Assembly: GCA_003214615.1 (NCBI GenBank)
Contig: QCLK01000001.1
Span: 1-64,000 of the forward strand
DNA: 64,000 bases
Reading direction: 5' to 3'
From: Pelagibacteraceae bacterium AG-414-E02
Lineage (GTDB): Bacteria > Pseudomonadota > Alphaproteobacteria > Pelagibacterales > Pelagibacteraceae
Shown here: piece by piece, positions 47,524 to 57,483 of the stretch
Layout of the letters: the number at the start of each line of letters is the position of its first letter
How positions within the stretch are numbered: position 1 is the stretch's first letter
Made by a program: the position numbers and the translations under genes
Notes under the pieces: model-generated
The model's database searches: none
Seen by the model: only the letters and a program-made list of their open reading frames with translations
Told to the model about the DNA's origin: nothing

Positions 47524-48318
47524 TTATAAAATATCTTCTGTATCTTCATCATAATTAGATACTGATGCTTGTTTATTTAATTTCCTATAATGAAAAAAAC
47601 TTATTGGAATTAAAATAACATAAATCAAACCACTGAAGAATAATGTTTCAAATGTATAAAAAATTATAAGACTCAAATATATTCCTATCCCAAGTAGTAA
47701 AAAAATAGCTAAATGCCTTGGAATTAAAATTCTTTTTAGTGAATATGTGGGTAGTTTACTTACCATTAAAAATGATACGGCCAAAATTGTTGAAGAACTT
47801 ATAATTGCATTATTTTCAAATTGGACTATACCGCTTAAATCCAATATGAGCGGAAGTAGCACCAATCCTGCTGCAGCCGGAGATGGCACTCCTTCGAAAA
47901 AATTTATTTTCCAAGATTCGTTTTCTTCAATAGTTGTTAAGTTAAACCTTGCTAAACGTAGAGCGCAGCAAACAGAATAAATTAAAACAAACATCCATCC
48001 AAATTTCCCCATTTCATTCAAAGTCCAAAAATAAATTATAAATCCTGGAGCAACACCAAAACTAACTACGTCTGTCAGAGAATCTAATTCTTTTCCTACT
48101 TTTGAAGTTCCTTTTATCAATCTTGCTACTCGACCGTCTAAAGTATCAAGTATAGCGGCAAAACCTACTGCAATTACTGCCATACTATAATTTAAATCTA
48201 ATGCAAACTTTATTGAACTTAGTCCTAGGCAGACACCAAGAATAGTCAATGCGTTTGGTAAAAGATGTTTTGGGTTTTTCTTTGTAATTAATTTAAATTC
48301 TTTTTTATTTTCAATCAT
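47524..48318 (-). CDS. pssA: CDP-diacylglycerol-serine O-phosphatidyltransferase
   Basis: Makes phosphatidylserine (264 residues). A polytopic membrane protein with about eight helices. The CDP-alcohol phosphotransferase signature D-x2-D-G-x2-A-R-x8-G-x3-D-x3-D is seen in DTLDGRVARLIKGTSKVGKELDSLTD (split over about residues 62-87). It is 3 bases from psd, so phosphatidylethanolamine synthesis is encoded as a unit. Confidence 0.95.
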   Translation of the reverse strand: MIENKKEFKLITKKNPKHLLPNALTILGVCLGLSSIKFALDLNYSMAVIAVGFAAILDTLDGRVARLIKGTSKVGKELDSLTDVVSFGVAPGFIIYFWTLNEMGKFGWMFVLIYSVCCALRLARFNLTTIEENESWKINFFEGVPSPAAAGLVLLPLILDLSGIVQFENNAIISSSTILAVSFLMVSKLPTYSLKRILIPRHLAIFLLLGIGIYLSLIIFYTFETLFFSGLIYVILIPISFFHYRKLNKQASVSNYDEDTEDIL

Positions 48319-48321
48319 ATT

Positions 48322-48969
48322 CTATTTTTTTGCAATTATAGTTTCACCAGAAATTGTTTTTTGCCCCTGACGAACCATAATTTGGTAATTTTCAAAATAT
48401 AAATCAACTCTACTACCAAATCTAATCATTCCAAATCTGTTTCCCTGTTTAATTTCATCGCTTTCTTTAACATTGCAAACAATTCTTCTTGCGATTAATC
48501 CAGCTATTTGAACTATAGCCAATTCATCACCTTTAGAATTTGTCATTTTTATGTAGTTTCTTTCGTTTTCTTCACTTGATTTATCCAGAGATGCATTTAG
48601 AAATTTTCCAGTTTTATAAAATATTTTATCAATTTTTCCTGTAGATGGAATTCTATTAACGTGACAATTAAATGCATTCATAAAAATACTTACTCTTGTA
48701 TATTTTTTTTTTTCTAAGCTTAGTTCATTTGGTCCATTTATTTCCAAAATTTGAGACACAACTCCATCTGCTGGACTAAGTAAATAATTTTCATCTTTTA
48801 TTGGAAATCTTTCTGGGTCTCTAAAAAAATAATATACCCATATAGTTATAATAAAACTTATTAACCCTAAAAAACTAGAAATTAACAAAAGAATAAAAGT
48901 CGCAACAACTGCTATCCCTAAAAACCTGTAACCTTCCTCATGTAATTTTGGAAATAAATCACTAATCAT
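48322..48969 (-). CDS. psd: Phosphatidylserine decarboxylase
   Basis: Short, archaeal/alphaproteobacterial-type decarboxylase (215 residues). An N-terminal membrane helix region is followed by LLSPADGVVSQI, VSIFMNAFNCHVNRIPSTG, and the self-cleavage site FGSRVDLYF, where the Gly-Ser bond is cut to make the pyruvoyl group. It lies upstream of pssA on the same strand. Confidence 0.94.
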   Translation of the reverse strand: MISDLFPKLHEEGYRFLGIAVVATFILLLISSFLGLISFIITIWVYYFFRDPERFPIKDENYLLSPADGVVSQILEINGPNELSLEKKKYTRVSIFMNAFNCHVNRIPSTGKIDKIFYKTGKFLNASLDKSSEENERNYIKMTNSKGDELAIVQIAGLIARRIVCNVKESDEIKQGNRFGMIRFGSRVDLYFENYQIMVRQGQKTISGETIIAKK

Positions 48970-49045
48970 ATTTATATGTTTAATAATAGTAAGCTAATAT
49001 GTATATTAAGTAATAAAATTCAATTGATATAATTTTAAATATTTG

Positions 49046-50260
49046 ATGTCAAAAATTAAAGTAAAAAACCCAGTAGTTGAGCTAGACGGGGATGAAATGA
49101 CCCGAATAATATGGAGTTTTATCAAAGAAAAACTAATTCTACCTTATCTTGATATAGACATTAAGTATTTTGATTTAGGCATAAAAAATCGTGACAAAAC
49201 ATCTGATCAAGTGACAATTGATAGTGCAAATGCCATAAAAAAAATTGGTGTTGGCATCAAATGTGCAACAATAACTCCGGACGAAAATAGAGTAAAAGAA
49301 TTTAAATTAAAAAAAATGTGGAGGTCTCCAAATGGAACGATTAGGAACATTTTAGGAGGAACAGTTTTTAGAGAACCTATAATCTGTAAAAATATACCAA
49401 AGCTGGTTCCTAGTTGGACAAACCCAATTGTAATTGGAAGACATGCATTTGGTGACCAATACAGAGCTACAGACTTCAAAGTTCCTGGGAAGGGTAAATT
49501 AGAAATTAAATGGATATCTGAAGATAAAAAAGAAAAAAAAGAATTTGAAGTTTTTAATTTCACAGGACCTGGAGTTGCGCTGTCTATGTATAATTTAGAT
49601 CATTCAATAAAAGACTTTGCCAGAGCATGTATGAATTATGGTTTAAATAGAAAATGGCCTGTTTATCTTTCTACAAAAAATACAATTTTAAAAAATTATG
49701 ATGGTAGATTTAAAGATTTGTTTCAAGAAGTTTATGAAAAGGAATTTGAAAAAAAATTCAAAGAAAGAAATATAACCTACGAACACAGACTTATTGACGA
49801 TATGGTTGCTTGTGCAATTAAATGGAATGGAAACTATATTTGGGCTTGTAAAAACTATGATGGAGATGTTCAGTCAGATACGATCGCACAAGGGTTTGGT
49901 TCATTAGGCCTTATGACAAGCGTTCTAATGTCACCTGATGGTAAAACGATAGAATCAGAGGCTGCACATGGTACAGTTACAAGACATTATAGATTGCACC
50001 AACAAGGTAAGGAAACTTCAACAAATCCTATAGCTTCTATTTTTGCATGGGCGAGAGGTTTATATCATAGAGGAAAATTGGATGGCAACGAAGATTTAAA
50101 AAAATTCGTAAAAATTTTAGAAAAAGTTTGTATACAGACAGTTGAAAATGGTTCTATGACTAAAGATCTAGCTTTACTAATTAGTAAAAACCAAAAATTT
50201 CTAACTACAAATCAATTTTTGGAAGCAATAAATAGTAATTTAAAAAAATCTTTAAATTAA
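49046..50260 (+). CDS. icd: NADP-dependent isocitrate dehydrogenase
   Basis: TCA-cycle enzyme, dimeric eukaryote-like type II (404 residues). [34 protein letters not shown], the [10 protein letters not shown] metal site, and [12 protein letters not shown] are diagnostic. The start is ATG at 49046 ([11 protein letters not shown]); an in-frame TTG just before it is not needed. It converges on the ETF-QO gene with 4 bases between. Confidence 0.97.
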   Translation: MSKIKVKNPVVELDGDEMTRIIWSFIKEKLILPYLDIDIKYFDLGIKNRDKTSDQVTIDSANAIKKIGVGIKCATITPDENRVKEFKLKKMWRSPNGTIRNILGGTVFREPIICKNIPKLVPSWTNPIVIGRHAFGDQYRATDFKVPGKGKLEIKWISEDKKEKKEFEVFNFTGPGVALSMYNLDHSIKDFARACMNYGLNRKWPVYLSTKNTILKNYDGRFKDLFQEVYEKEFEKKFKERNITYEHRLIDDMVACAIKWNGNYIWACKNYDGDVQSDTIAQGFGSLGLMTSVLMSPDGKTIESEAAHGTVTRHYRLHQQGKETSTNPIASIFAWARGLYHRGKLDGNEDLKKFVKILEKVCIQTVENGSMTKDLALLISKNQKFLTTNQFLEAINSNLKKSLN

Positions 50261-50264
50261 ATAA

Positions 50265-51872
50265 TTACATGTTTCCGTAACGCGGACCACCACCACCTTC
50301 TGGAACTACCCACGTGATATTTTGTGATGGTTCTTTAATATCGCACGTTTTGCAATGAATACAATTTTGCGAATTAATAACAAATTTTTCATTTTGAATT
50401 TCATAAACCCCCACGGGGCAATATCTTTGAGCAGGTTCATCATATTCTTTCAAAGTATAACTGATGGGCAAATTAAAATCTTTTAATTTGAGATGAACTG
50501 GTTGATTTTCTGTATGATTTGTTCCTGTTAAATAAACTGAACTTGTTTTGTCAAAAGTAATTTTTCCATCAGGTTTTGGGTAGTTTATTTTTTTCATTTT
50601 ATTTGATGGTTTTAAAGCTTCATGATCCGCATGCCTATGTTTTAAAGTTAAAGGCAGCTTTCCTCTAAATAATATTTGATCTAAACCTGTAAAAATTATG
50701 CCTAAAATCAAACCCCAACTAAAACTTGGTTTAACATTTCTTGCTGCGTGCAGTTCTTTGTATATCCAGCTTTTTTTAAATTTTTCTTCATATATTGATA
50801 AGTCTTTTTTATTTTTTATATGTTCGATAATAGTTTCGGCAGCAATAATTCCACTTTTCATCGCAGTATGTGAACCTTTAATCTTGGGCATGTTTAGGGT
50901 GCCAGCATCACAACCAATTAATAACCCACCTGGCATAAACATCTTAGGTAAACTTTGAATACCTCCTTCAATTAAAGCTCTAGCCCCAAAAGCTATTCTT
51001 TTTCCTCCATCTAGCATTTTTCTAATGTCTTTATGAGTTTTAAATTTTTGAAACTCATCGAAAGGTGACAAATGAGGATTTTGGTAATCAAGTCCAATAA
51101 CATAACCAATATAAATTTGTTTTTTTTCTGCATGATAAACAAAACTTCCTCCATAGGTTTTATTATCAAGTGGCCAGCCGGCTGTATGCATAACCAAACC
51201 TTCTTGATGTTGTTGATCATTCACTTCCCAAATTTCTTTGAATCCAATGCCGTACTGTTGGGGATTCTTTCCAGCATCAAGATTATATTTTTTAATTAAT
51301 CGTTTTCCTAAATGACCTCTACAACCTTCAGCAAAAACGCTAACTTTTGCATGAAGCTCCATACCTTCTTGATATCCTTCTTTTTTATTTCCGTCTTTAT
51401 CTAGTCCCATATCTAATGTAGCAACACCCTTTATAGATCCATCTTCATTATATAAAATTTCGCTGGCTGGAAATCCTGGAAATATTTCAACTCCTAATTT
51501 TTCTGCTTTTTCTGCTAACCATCTACAAAGATTTGCTAAACTAATAATGTAATTATTATGATTTTTTTGAACAGAAGGTAAAAGCCAAGTAGGCCAACTT
51601 AAAGATTTATTTTTTCCTAAAAATAGAAATTTTTCTTTTAAAACCTTGATTTTAATAGGAGCATCTTCTTTCTTCCAATTAGGTATTAGTTCATCTAAAG
51701 CTCTAGTTTCAAAAACATTTCCACTTAAAATATGAGCCCCAACTTCAGATCCTTTTTCTAATACGCAAACATTTAAATTGGAATCCAATTGTTTTAGTCT
51801 AATTGCGGTAGACAGTCCTGCGGGACCAGCGCCAACAATAACTACATCGTATTCCATCGCTTCTCTAGGCAT
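50265..51872 (-). CDS. Electron-transfer flavoprotein:ubiquinone oxidoreductase
   Basis: Inner-membrane enzyme passing electrons from reduced ETF to ubiquinone (535 residues). FAD-binding GxGxxG (VVIVGAGPAGLSTAIRL), the central SFVYHAEKKQIYIGYVIGLDYQNPH, a hydrophobic helix for membrane contact (WGLILGIIFTGLDQILF), and the C-terminal [4Fe-4S] cysteines (YCPVGVYE, NCIHCKTCDIKEP). Last gene of the operon DMGDH-etfB-etfA-ETF-QO (20-base gap after etfA), so it finishes the electron path. Confidence 0.95.
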   Translation of the reverse strand: MPREAMEYDVVIVGAGPAGLSTAIRLKQLDSNLNVCVLEKGSEVGAHILSGNVFETRALDELIPNWKKEDAPIKIKVLKEKFLFLGKNKSLSWPTWLLPSVQKNHNNYIISLANLCRWLAEKAEKLGVEIFPGFPASEILYNEDGSIKGVATLDMGLDKDGNKKEGYQEGMELHAKVSVFAEGCRGHLGKRLIKKYNLDAGKNPQQYGIGFKEIWEVNDQQHQEGLVMHTAGWPLDNKTYGGSFVYHAEKKQIYIGYVIGLDYQNPHLSPFDEFQKFKTHKDIRKMLDGGKRIAFGARALIEGGIQSLPKMFMPGGLLIGCDAGTLNMPKIKGSHTAMKSGIIAAETIIEHIKNKKDLSIYEEKFKKSWIYKELHAARNVKPSFSWGLILGIIFTGLDQILFRGKLPLTLKHRHADHEALKPSNKMKKINYPKPDGKITFDKTSSVYLTGTNHTENQPVHLKLKDFNLPISYTLKEYDEPAQRYCPVGVYEIQNEKFVINSQNCIHCKTCDIKEPSQNITWVVPEGGGGPRYGNM

Positions 51873-51893
51873 ATGGCAACTATATCAAAATTT

Positions 51894-52847
51894 TTATTTT
51901 TGGATAGTATTGAGTTTATTAAGTTCTTCTAAGAACTGTGGCAATGCTTCAAATAAGTCTGCTTCTAAACCATAGTCAGCAATACTAAAAATTGGAGCTT
52001 CTCCATCCTTATTTATCGCAACTATGATTTTACTTTCTTTCATTCCAGCCAAATGTTGAATGGCTCCAGAAATACCAACAGCAATATATAAATCTGGAAC
52101 AACAACTTTACCGGTTTGACCTACTTGGTGATCATTACTTATATAACCTGCATCGACTGCTGCGCGTGATGCACCAACTGCTGCATTTAATTTATCTGCA
52201 ATAGCATTAATTAATTTAAAATTTTCTCCACTTTTCATACCTCTGCCCCCAGAGATAACAACTCTAGCTGTTCCTAGCTCAGGTCTTTCTGATTTAGTTT
52301 CTTCTCTTTTAATAAATTTTGAAACACTTGGAATATTTACTGAATCAATTTTTTCGATTGTCGCAGTTCCTCCAGAAGTAGGAGCTGGATCAAATGATGT
52401 TGGTCTTATCGTAACACATTTTGTTTTGTCATTGCTCTTAACTGTTGCAAATGCATTTCCAGCATAAATAGGTCTAACAAAATTATCTGGTCCATTAACC
52501 TTAATTATATCGCTAACTTGAGAAATATCTAATAAAGCCGCAACTCTTGGCATAAAATTTTTTCCAAATGTATTTGCTGACGCTATCAAATGAGTATATT
52601 TACCGGCTAGTTTTACAACTAGTGGGGTTAAATTTTCCGCTAAATAATTTTCATAATTAGGTGAATCAGATTGTAAAACTTTTTTTACTAATGGCACAGC
52701 GGCTATTTCTTTACAAACATTTTCACATTTGTTGCCAGCAACTAAAACATGTATATCTGAATCAATTTTGGAAGCTGCATTAATTGTGTTTAAAGAAAAA
52801 GTTTTTAAAACTGAATTGTCATGTTCTGCAATTACTAAAATAGACAT
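51894..52847 (-). CDS. etfA: Electron transfer flavoprotein alpha subunit
   Basis: FAD-binding subunit of ETF (317 residues). The C-terminal FAD domain has the family block RVVISGGRGMKSGENF, AAVDAGYISNDHQVGQTGKVVVPDLYIAVGISGAIQH and VAINKDGEAPIFSIADYGLEADL. It shares one base with etfB. Encoded between etfB and ETF-QO. Confidence 0.97.
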   Translation of the reverse strand: MSILVIAEHDNSVLKTFSLNTINAASKIDSDIHVLVAGNKCENVCKEIAAVPLVKKVLQSDSPNYENYLAENLTPLVVKLAGKYTHLIASANTFGKNFMPRVAALLDISQVSDIIKVNGPDNFVRPIYAGNAFATVKSNDKTKCVTIRPTSFDPAPTSGGTATIEKIDSVNIPSVSKFIKREETKSERPELGTARVVISGGRGMKSGENFKLINAIADKLNAAVGASRAAVDAGYISNDHQVGQTGKVVVPDLYIAVGISGAIQHLAGMKESKIIVAINKDGEAPIFSIADYGLEADLFEALPQFLEELNKLNTIQK

Positions 52848-53596
52848 TAGATTACTTTGGCCTCATTTTTAAGTTTACTTACAAGCTCAGCTACACTCGA
52901 TACTTTAATTCCACCTTTCCTTTTAGGCGGTTCTTCTACCTTCAATTGTTGAATTCTATTTGAAATATCAACACCCAAATCTTTTGCGATCAATTGCTCA
53001 ATTGGCTTTTTCTTTGCTTTCATTATGTTAGGAAGTGAAGCATAACGTGGCTCGTTAAGTCTTAAATCACAAGTAACAATAGCGGGAAGATTTATCTCAA
53101 TCGTTTCTAGACCTTCGTCAACTTCTCTGGTTACTTGTATGATCTTATCTTTTAATTCTATTTTTGAAGCAAAAGTTCCCTGCGACCAACCCAATAAAGC
53201 TGACAACATTTGACCTGTTTGATTGCAATCATCATCTATAGCTTGTTTTCCCATAAAAACAATATCAGGTTTCTCTTTTTCAATAACTTTTTTTAAAATT
53301 TTAGCTACTCCCAAGGGTTCAATGTAACTATCTGCTTTAATATGTATACCTCTGTCCGCTCCCACAGCTAAAGCTTTTCTGACAGTTTCTTGCGCTTTTT
53401 CTTCTCCCACAGTAATAGCAACAACTTCTTTAGCCTTACCTGACTCCTTAAGTTTTACCGCTTCCTCGATAGCATTATCGTCTGGTGGATTGGTTGACAT
53501 TTTAACATTATCTGTATGAACACCCGTACCGTCTTCCTTAACTCGAATTTGTACGTTGTAATCAATAACTCTTTTAACTGCTACCAAAATTTTCAT
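52847..53596 (-). CDS. etfB: Electron transfer flavoprotein beta subunit
   Basis: AMP-binding subunit of ETF (249 residues). [35 protein letters not shown], the nucleotide loop [17 protein letters not shown] and the C-terminal recognition loop [17 protein letters not shown] are visible. Its ATG follows the dehydrogenase stop codon with no base between, which makes that dehydrogenase the most likely electron donor. Confidence 0.97.
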   Translation of the reverse strand: MKILVAVKRVIDYNVQIRVKEDGTGVHTDNVKMSTNPPDDNAIEEAVKLKESGKAKEVVAITVGEEKAQETVRKALAVGADRGIHIKADSYIEPLGVAKILKKVIEKEKPDIVFMGKQAIDDDCNQTGQMLSALLGWSQGTFASKIELKDKIIQVTREVDEGLETIEINLPAIVTCDLRLNEPRYASLPNIMKAKKKPIEQLIAKDLGVDISNRIQQLKVEEPPKRKGGIKVSSVAELVSKLKNEAKVI

Positions 53597-56029
53597 TTAA
53601 GCTCTTAACAATTTATTTTCTGGATCATATGGACTTTCTTCCAGAATTGTAGCGTCGTGCATTTTTCCTAAAATATCAATTTTTAATTTTTGGCCTGTTG
53701 TCGCAAGTTCGGGCTTAACCATACCTAAAGCTATTGATTTATTTAATCTAAAACCAAAATCGCCACCCGTAGCTCTTCCAACAACCTTGTTATTTTGATA
53801 AATCGGGTTATTTCCCAATACATCAGCATCAGTTACATTATGTAATTCAAGTGTTACTAATTTATTTGCAAAACCTTTTTCTCTCCATTTATTTAATGCT
53901 TCTAAGCCAATAAAGTTCCCTTTGTTTGGGTGAATAAATCTGTCTAATCCAGACTCATAAGGAGAATATTCAATAGATAATTCTGTTCCTACTAATTTAT
54001 ATGACTTTTCAACCCTTAAACTGTTCATGGCTCTTATCCCATAAGGTTTCAAACCTAAGTCTTTTCCAGCTTCCATTAACTTATCAAATATATGATTTTG
54101 ATATTCCATAGGATGATGAAGTTCCCATCCTAATTCACCTACGAAATTTACTCTCATTGCGTTAACCGGGGCATTTCCTACATTAACTTGTTTGGAGCTC
54201 AACCATTTAAAATTTTCATTTGAAAAGTCATCTTTCGAAACTCTTTTCATTAATTCTCTTGCCTTAGGCCCAGAAACAACAAGTACACCAATACTATTTG
54301 TTAAATTTTCAAACTGAACCGACCCATCTTTGGGCATCCATTTAAGAATCCAATCGTGATCTAATCTTTGAAAAGCGCCCGCAGATACTAAATAAAAACT
54401 GTCTTCTGCTTCTCTCATAATGGTAAATTCTGAATGAACACCACCTTTTGTATTTAGTGCGTGACATAAATTTATCCTGCCAACTTTTTTAGGAAGTTTA
54501 TTTGCTACTAAATAATCTAAAAATGACTCCGCCTTAGGACCTTTAATTCTACATTTGGCGAATGCTGTCATATCTAAAAGGCCAACATTTTCTTTAACGT
54601 TTTTACATTCCTTTTGTATTGCCTTAAACCATTTTGATCTTCTGAAAGACCAATCATCTTTTTGTTCCATTCCGTCTGTAGCAAAAAAATTCGCTCTCTC
54701 CCAACCAAATTTTTGTCCGAATACCGCTCCTAAATTTTTTAATCTATCGTAACACGGTGCAGTTCTTAGCGGTCTAGCAGCTGATCTTTCTTCATCAGGA
54801 TAATGAATAATAAATACATTTCGATAAGCTTCTTCGTTTTTTTCTTTTAAATATGATTTGGTAGCATAATCGCCATATCTTCTAGGTTCAACGCCAAGCA
54901 TATCAATTGTAGGTTCTCCATCCACAATCCACTCGGCTAATTGCCAACCTGCCCCACCCGCAGCTGTAATTCCAAAACTGTGTCCTTCGTTAATCCAAAA
55001 ATTTTTTAGACCCCAAGCAGGACCAACAACTGGATTGCCATCGGGAGTATAACAAATTGCTCCATTGTAAACTTTTTTAACACCTACTTCTTTAAAGGCC
55101 GGCACTCTATGATATGCGCTTTCAATATGAGGTAAAAGTCTATCTAAATCTTCTTGAAATAATTCATATTCTGAGTCTTTTGATGGTCCATCTACGTAAC
55201 AACAAGGAGCGCCATCTTCATAAGGTCCTAATATTAATCCTCCCGCTTCTTCTCTCATGTACCAACGACCATCACTGTCTCTAAGTACTCCCATTTCTGG
55301 CAAACCTTCTTTTTTTCTTTTTTGTATTTCAGGATGAGGTTCGGTTACTATGTATTGGTGCTCAACTGGTATTACTGGAATATTTAACCCAACCATTTGA
55401 CCAGTTTGCCTTGCAAAATTTCCTGAACAAGAAACAACATGTTCGCATTCAATTGTACCTTTATCAGTTTCAACCACCCATCCATTCTTTGTTTGTTTAA
55501 TTCCTATCACTGTTGTGTTTCTGTAAATTTCTGCACCTCTATTTCTTGCGCCGGTTGCTAGTGCTTGTGTTAAATCTGCTGGCTGAATATATCCATCCTC
55601 AGGATGTTGGATGGCGCCTACTAATCCTTCGATATTGATTAATGGCCAAATTTCTTTTACTTGTTCTGGTTTTAAAAATTTTACATCAACTCCAATTGTT
55701 TGAGCTACTCCTGCATATTGATGATATTCATCCATTCTATCTTTTGTACTTGCTAACCTAATGTTTGACACAACGCTAAATCCAACATTTTTCCCTGTTT
55801 CCTTTTCTAAAGTTTTATAAAGATCTACTGCATACTTATGAAGTTGTCCTACAGAATAACTCATATTGAAAAGTGGTAATAAACCTGCGGCATGCCAGGT
55901 TGAGCCTGATGTAAGTTCTTTTCTCTCAATTAAAACTACATCGGACCATCCTTTTTTAGCAAGATGATAAAGCATACTTACTCCAACTACGCCTCCACCA
56001 ACTACGACAACTTTAGCTTTTGATTTCAT
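53597..56029 (-). CDS. Dimethylglycine/sarcosine dehydrogenase family flavoprotein
   Basis: Oxidises N-methyl groups of dimethylglycine or sarcosine, passing electrons to ETF and the one-carbon unit to tetrahydrofolate. Start set at ATG 56027-56029 (MKSKAKVVVV), giving 810 residues; 15 extra upstream residues look spurious. Order: FAD-dependent DAO domain with VVGGGVVGVS (8-17) and His46 in GSTWHAAGL, the position carrying covalent FAD in this family; then a linker and a GcvT-like folate-binding half (about 450-800) with KGNFIGLEAL and GRATGGDFGFRLNKSIALG. Which of the two substrates is used cannot be settled by reading. Operon with etfBA and ETF-QO. Confidence 0.9.
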   Translation of the reverse strand: MKSKAKVVVVGGGVVGVSMLYHLAKKGWSDVVLIERKELTSGSTWHAAGLLPLFNMSYSVGQLHKYAVDLYKTLEKETGKNVGFSVVSNIRLASTKDRMDEYHQYAGVAQTIGVDVKFLKPEQVKEIWPLINIEGLVGAIQHPEDGYIQPADLTQALATGARNRGAEIYRNTTVIGIKQTKNGWVVETDKGTIECEHVVSCSGNFARQTGQMVGLNIPVIPVEHQYIVTEPHPEIQKRKKEGLPEMGVLRDSDGRWYMREEAGGLILGPYEDGAPCCYVDGPSKDSEYELFQEDLDRLLPHIESAYHRVPAFKEVGVKKVYNGAICYTPDGNPVVGPAWGLKNFWINEGHSFGITAAGGAGWQLAEWIVDGEPTIDMLGVEPRRYGDYATKSYLKEKNEEAYRNVFIIHYPDEERSAARPLRTAPCYDRLKNLGAVFGQKFGWERANFFATDGMEQKDDWSFRRSKWFKAIQKECKNVKENVGLLDMTAFAKCRIKGPKAESFLDYLVANKLPKKVGRINLCHALNTKGGVHSEFTIMREAEDSFYLVSAGAFQRLDHDWILKWMPKDGSVQFENLTNSIGVLVVSGPKARELMKRVSKDDFSNENFKWLSSKQVNVGNAPVNAMRVNFVGELGWELHHPMEYQNHIFDKLMEAGKDLGLKPYGIRAMNSLRVEKSYKLVGTELSIEYSPYESGLDRFIHPNKGNFIGLEALNKWREKGFANKLVTLELHNVTDADVLGNNPIYQNNKVVGRATGGDFGFRLNKSIALGMVKPELATTGQKLKIDILGKMHDATILEESPYDPENKLLRA

Positions 56030-56085
56030 AAATAAATAAGGTAAATTTCTAAATATAACCATATGATAGGTCAAGTTAGATTTAA

Positions 56086-56328
56086 ATGATTAAAAAAATT
56101 ATACTTTTATTGGCAATTGTGGGTCCTTTTGGTCTCTATTTTTTCTATTCTTGGCTGAGAAAACTAGAAAAGAAAAAAGTTCCAATTGTAAAATTGTCCA
56201 TTATTAGTCTAATTTTACTTGCATTGGCTTTAGGTTTTTTAAGATTTTATGGGGGTTTTGATCCTAATACCAAATATTCACCTGCCAAGTACGAAAATGG
56301 AAAATTAAAACCAGCCGAAAACAAATAA
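56086..56328 (+). CDS. Small membrane protein, DUF6111-like
   Basis: An 80-residue protein with two membrane helices (about 3-23 and 36-56). Its pattern of PFGLYFFYSWLRKLEKKK, a second helix, then a C-terminal YSPAKYENGKLKPAE resembles the small alphaproteobacterial family DUF6111. Function unknown. It is divergent from the dehydrogenase operon (56 bases) and shares one base with the next gene. Confidence 0.65.
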   Translation: MIKKIILLLAIVGPFGLYFFYSWLRKLEKKKVPIVKLSIISLILLALALGFLRFYGGFDPNTKYSPAKYENGKLKPAENK

Positions 56329-56789
56329 TGAAAATACTATTTAGATTAATATTTTTCTTTTTTATTTTCACGAATATTTCTAATGCAGACTTAATTAAAC
56401 CGAACGCAAAATTTAAACCTTTCGATGTGCTTATGATTCAATTAAATTCTCTGAAAAATAATAATAATCCTTACAAAGATGCTGGTATTGAACAAACTTG
56501 GGAATTTGCTCATCCAGTTAACAAATCATCAACTGGTCCCTTAGAAAGATTTAAACAAATGATTTATAGTGATAGTTACAAAATATTAATTAGCCATGAA
56601 AATAATAAGACAATAACTTTAAAAAAAACACCAGATAAATTTGTATATAAAGTTTATGTTTTATCTAAAAACAAAAAAAAATACTATTATATTTGGCAAA
56701 TAGAAAAAGTGACAGCGGAAGGTAAACTTAAAAATTGTTGGATGACAACTGGAGTATCAGATCCAATATTTTTAGGTGAAACAATATGA
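56328..56789 (+). CDS. Secreted DUF4864-like protein
   Basis: A 153-residue exported protein: a signal peptide (about 1-20, ILFRLIFFFFIFTNISNA) and one small alpha/beta domain with IQLNSLKNNNNPYKDAGIEQTWEFAHP, RFKQMIYSDSYKILISH and YYYIWQIEKVTAEGKLKNCWMTTGV. This resembles DUF4864/NTF2-like secreted proteins. Function unknown. The three small plus-strand genes here overlap one another and form one unit. Confidence 0.55.
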   Translation: MKILFRLIFFFFIFTNISNADLIKPNAKFKPFDVLMIQLNSLKNNNNPYKDAGIEQTWEFAHPVNKSSTGPLERFKQMIYSDSYKILISHENNKTITLKKTPDKFVYKVYVLSKNKKKYYYIWQIEKVTAEGKLKNCWMTTGVSDPIFLGETI

Positions 56790-56917
56790 ATGATGATTTA
56801 GATGATATTTGCGAAGAATGTAAAAAAAAAGATGAAAGCGTCTCTCAAAATTTAATTAAGCATGGATATAAAGTTTGTAATTCTTGTTATATATCTAAAA
56901 CAATCTTTCCAGTTTAG
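56786..56917 (+). CDS. 43-residue zinc-ribbon-like protein
   Basis: A short frame starting in a 4-base ATGA overlap with the previous gene and ending 4 bases into the convergent Yip1 gene. It encodes MNDDLDDICEECKKKDESVS and so on, with two CxxC knuckles: CEEC at 9-12 and CNSC at 31-34, spaced 18 residues apart. That is a classical zinc-ribbon or rubredoxin-like metal site. The coupled start, exact fit between neighbours and paired cysteines argue it is real. Function unknown. Confidence 0.7.
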   Translation: MNDDLDDICEECKKKDESVSQNLIKHGYKVCNSCYISKTIFPV

Positions 56918-57435
56918 GTAGGACCAAAAATTCTCAGAATCATTATTAAAACAATGGCTTGAACTAAAAATCCAATCACAACTACTCCGATTGCCCTCCA
57001 AGTACTTTCATAGTCTAGAGCTTGTCTTACGGCGATCACCATTGCAACCAACATCCATATTCCAGCTCCAATAAAAGTTATGCTCATCAAATCTGGAGTA
57101 AATCCAAATACTCTAATTAGTCCAGGAGCACTTGAAAAACCAATTGTTCTTAACAATTGACCATGATCAGCTGTAGTGTTTGGTTCAGGAAAAATTTTTG
57201 CTCCAATAATATAAATTAGATACGCCCATATGTACCAACTAACTAACGAAAGTATAGGTGCTATTAAAAAATTAGATGCGCCCAAAGATATTGCTCCTAC
57301 TCCAGCAGCTAGGCTTGACAAAACAACTACAAGAGCGGCTTGAAAAGTTGCATTTTTATCGGCTTCTACTTCTTCATATAAACTTACATCTAGTTTGCAA
57401 GCTCTTATAATTCTGTTTACAAACACTGAATTCAT
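56914..57435 (-). CDS. Yip1-domain membrane protein
   Basis: A 173-residue protein with about five membrane helices (ALVVVLSSLAAGVGAISLG, LSLVSWYIWAYLIYIIGAKIF, FIGAGIWMLVAMVIAVRQAL, VVVIGFLVQAIVLIMILRI). The order DHGQLLRTIGFSSAPGLIRVFGF followed by AVRQALDY is typical of bacterial Yip1/DUF1282-like proteins. Function unknown. Convergent with the zinc-ribbon gene. Confidence 0.75.
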   Translation of the reverse strand: MNSVFVNRIIRACKLDVSLYEEVEADKNATFQAALVVVLSSLAAGVGAISLGASNFLIAPILSLVSWYIWAYLIYIIGAKIFPEPNTTADHGQLLRTIGFSSAPGLIRVFGFTPDLMSITFIGAGIWMLVAMVIAVRQALDYESTWRAIGVVVIGFLVQAIVLIMILRIFGPT

Positions 57436-57483
57436 TTTTTCTCTATATCATATTATTGCCATGAAGATATATGAAATAAAAGC

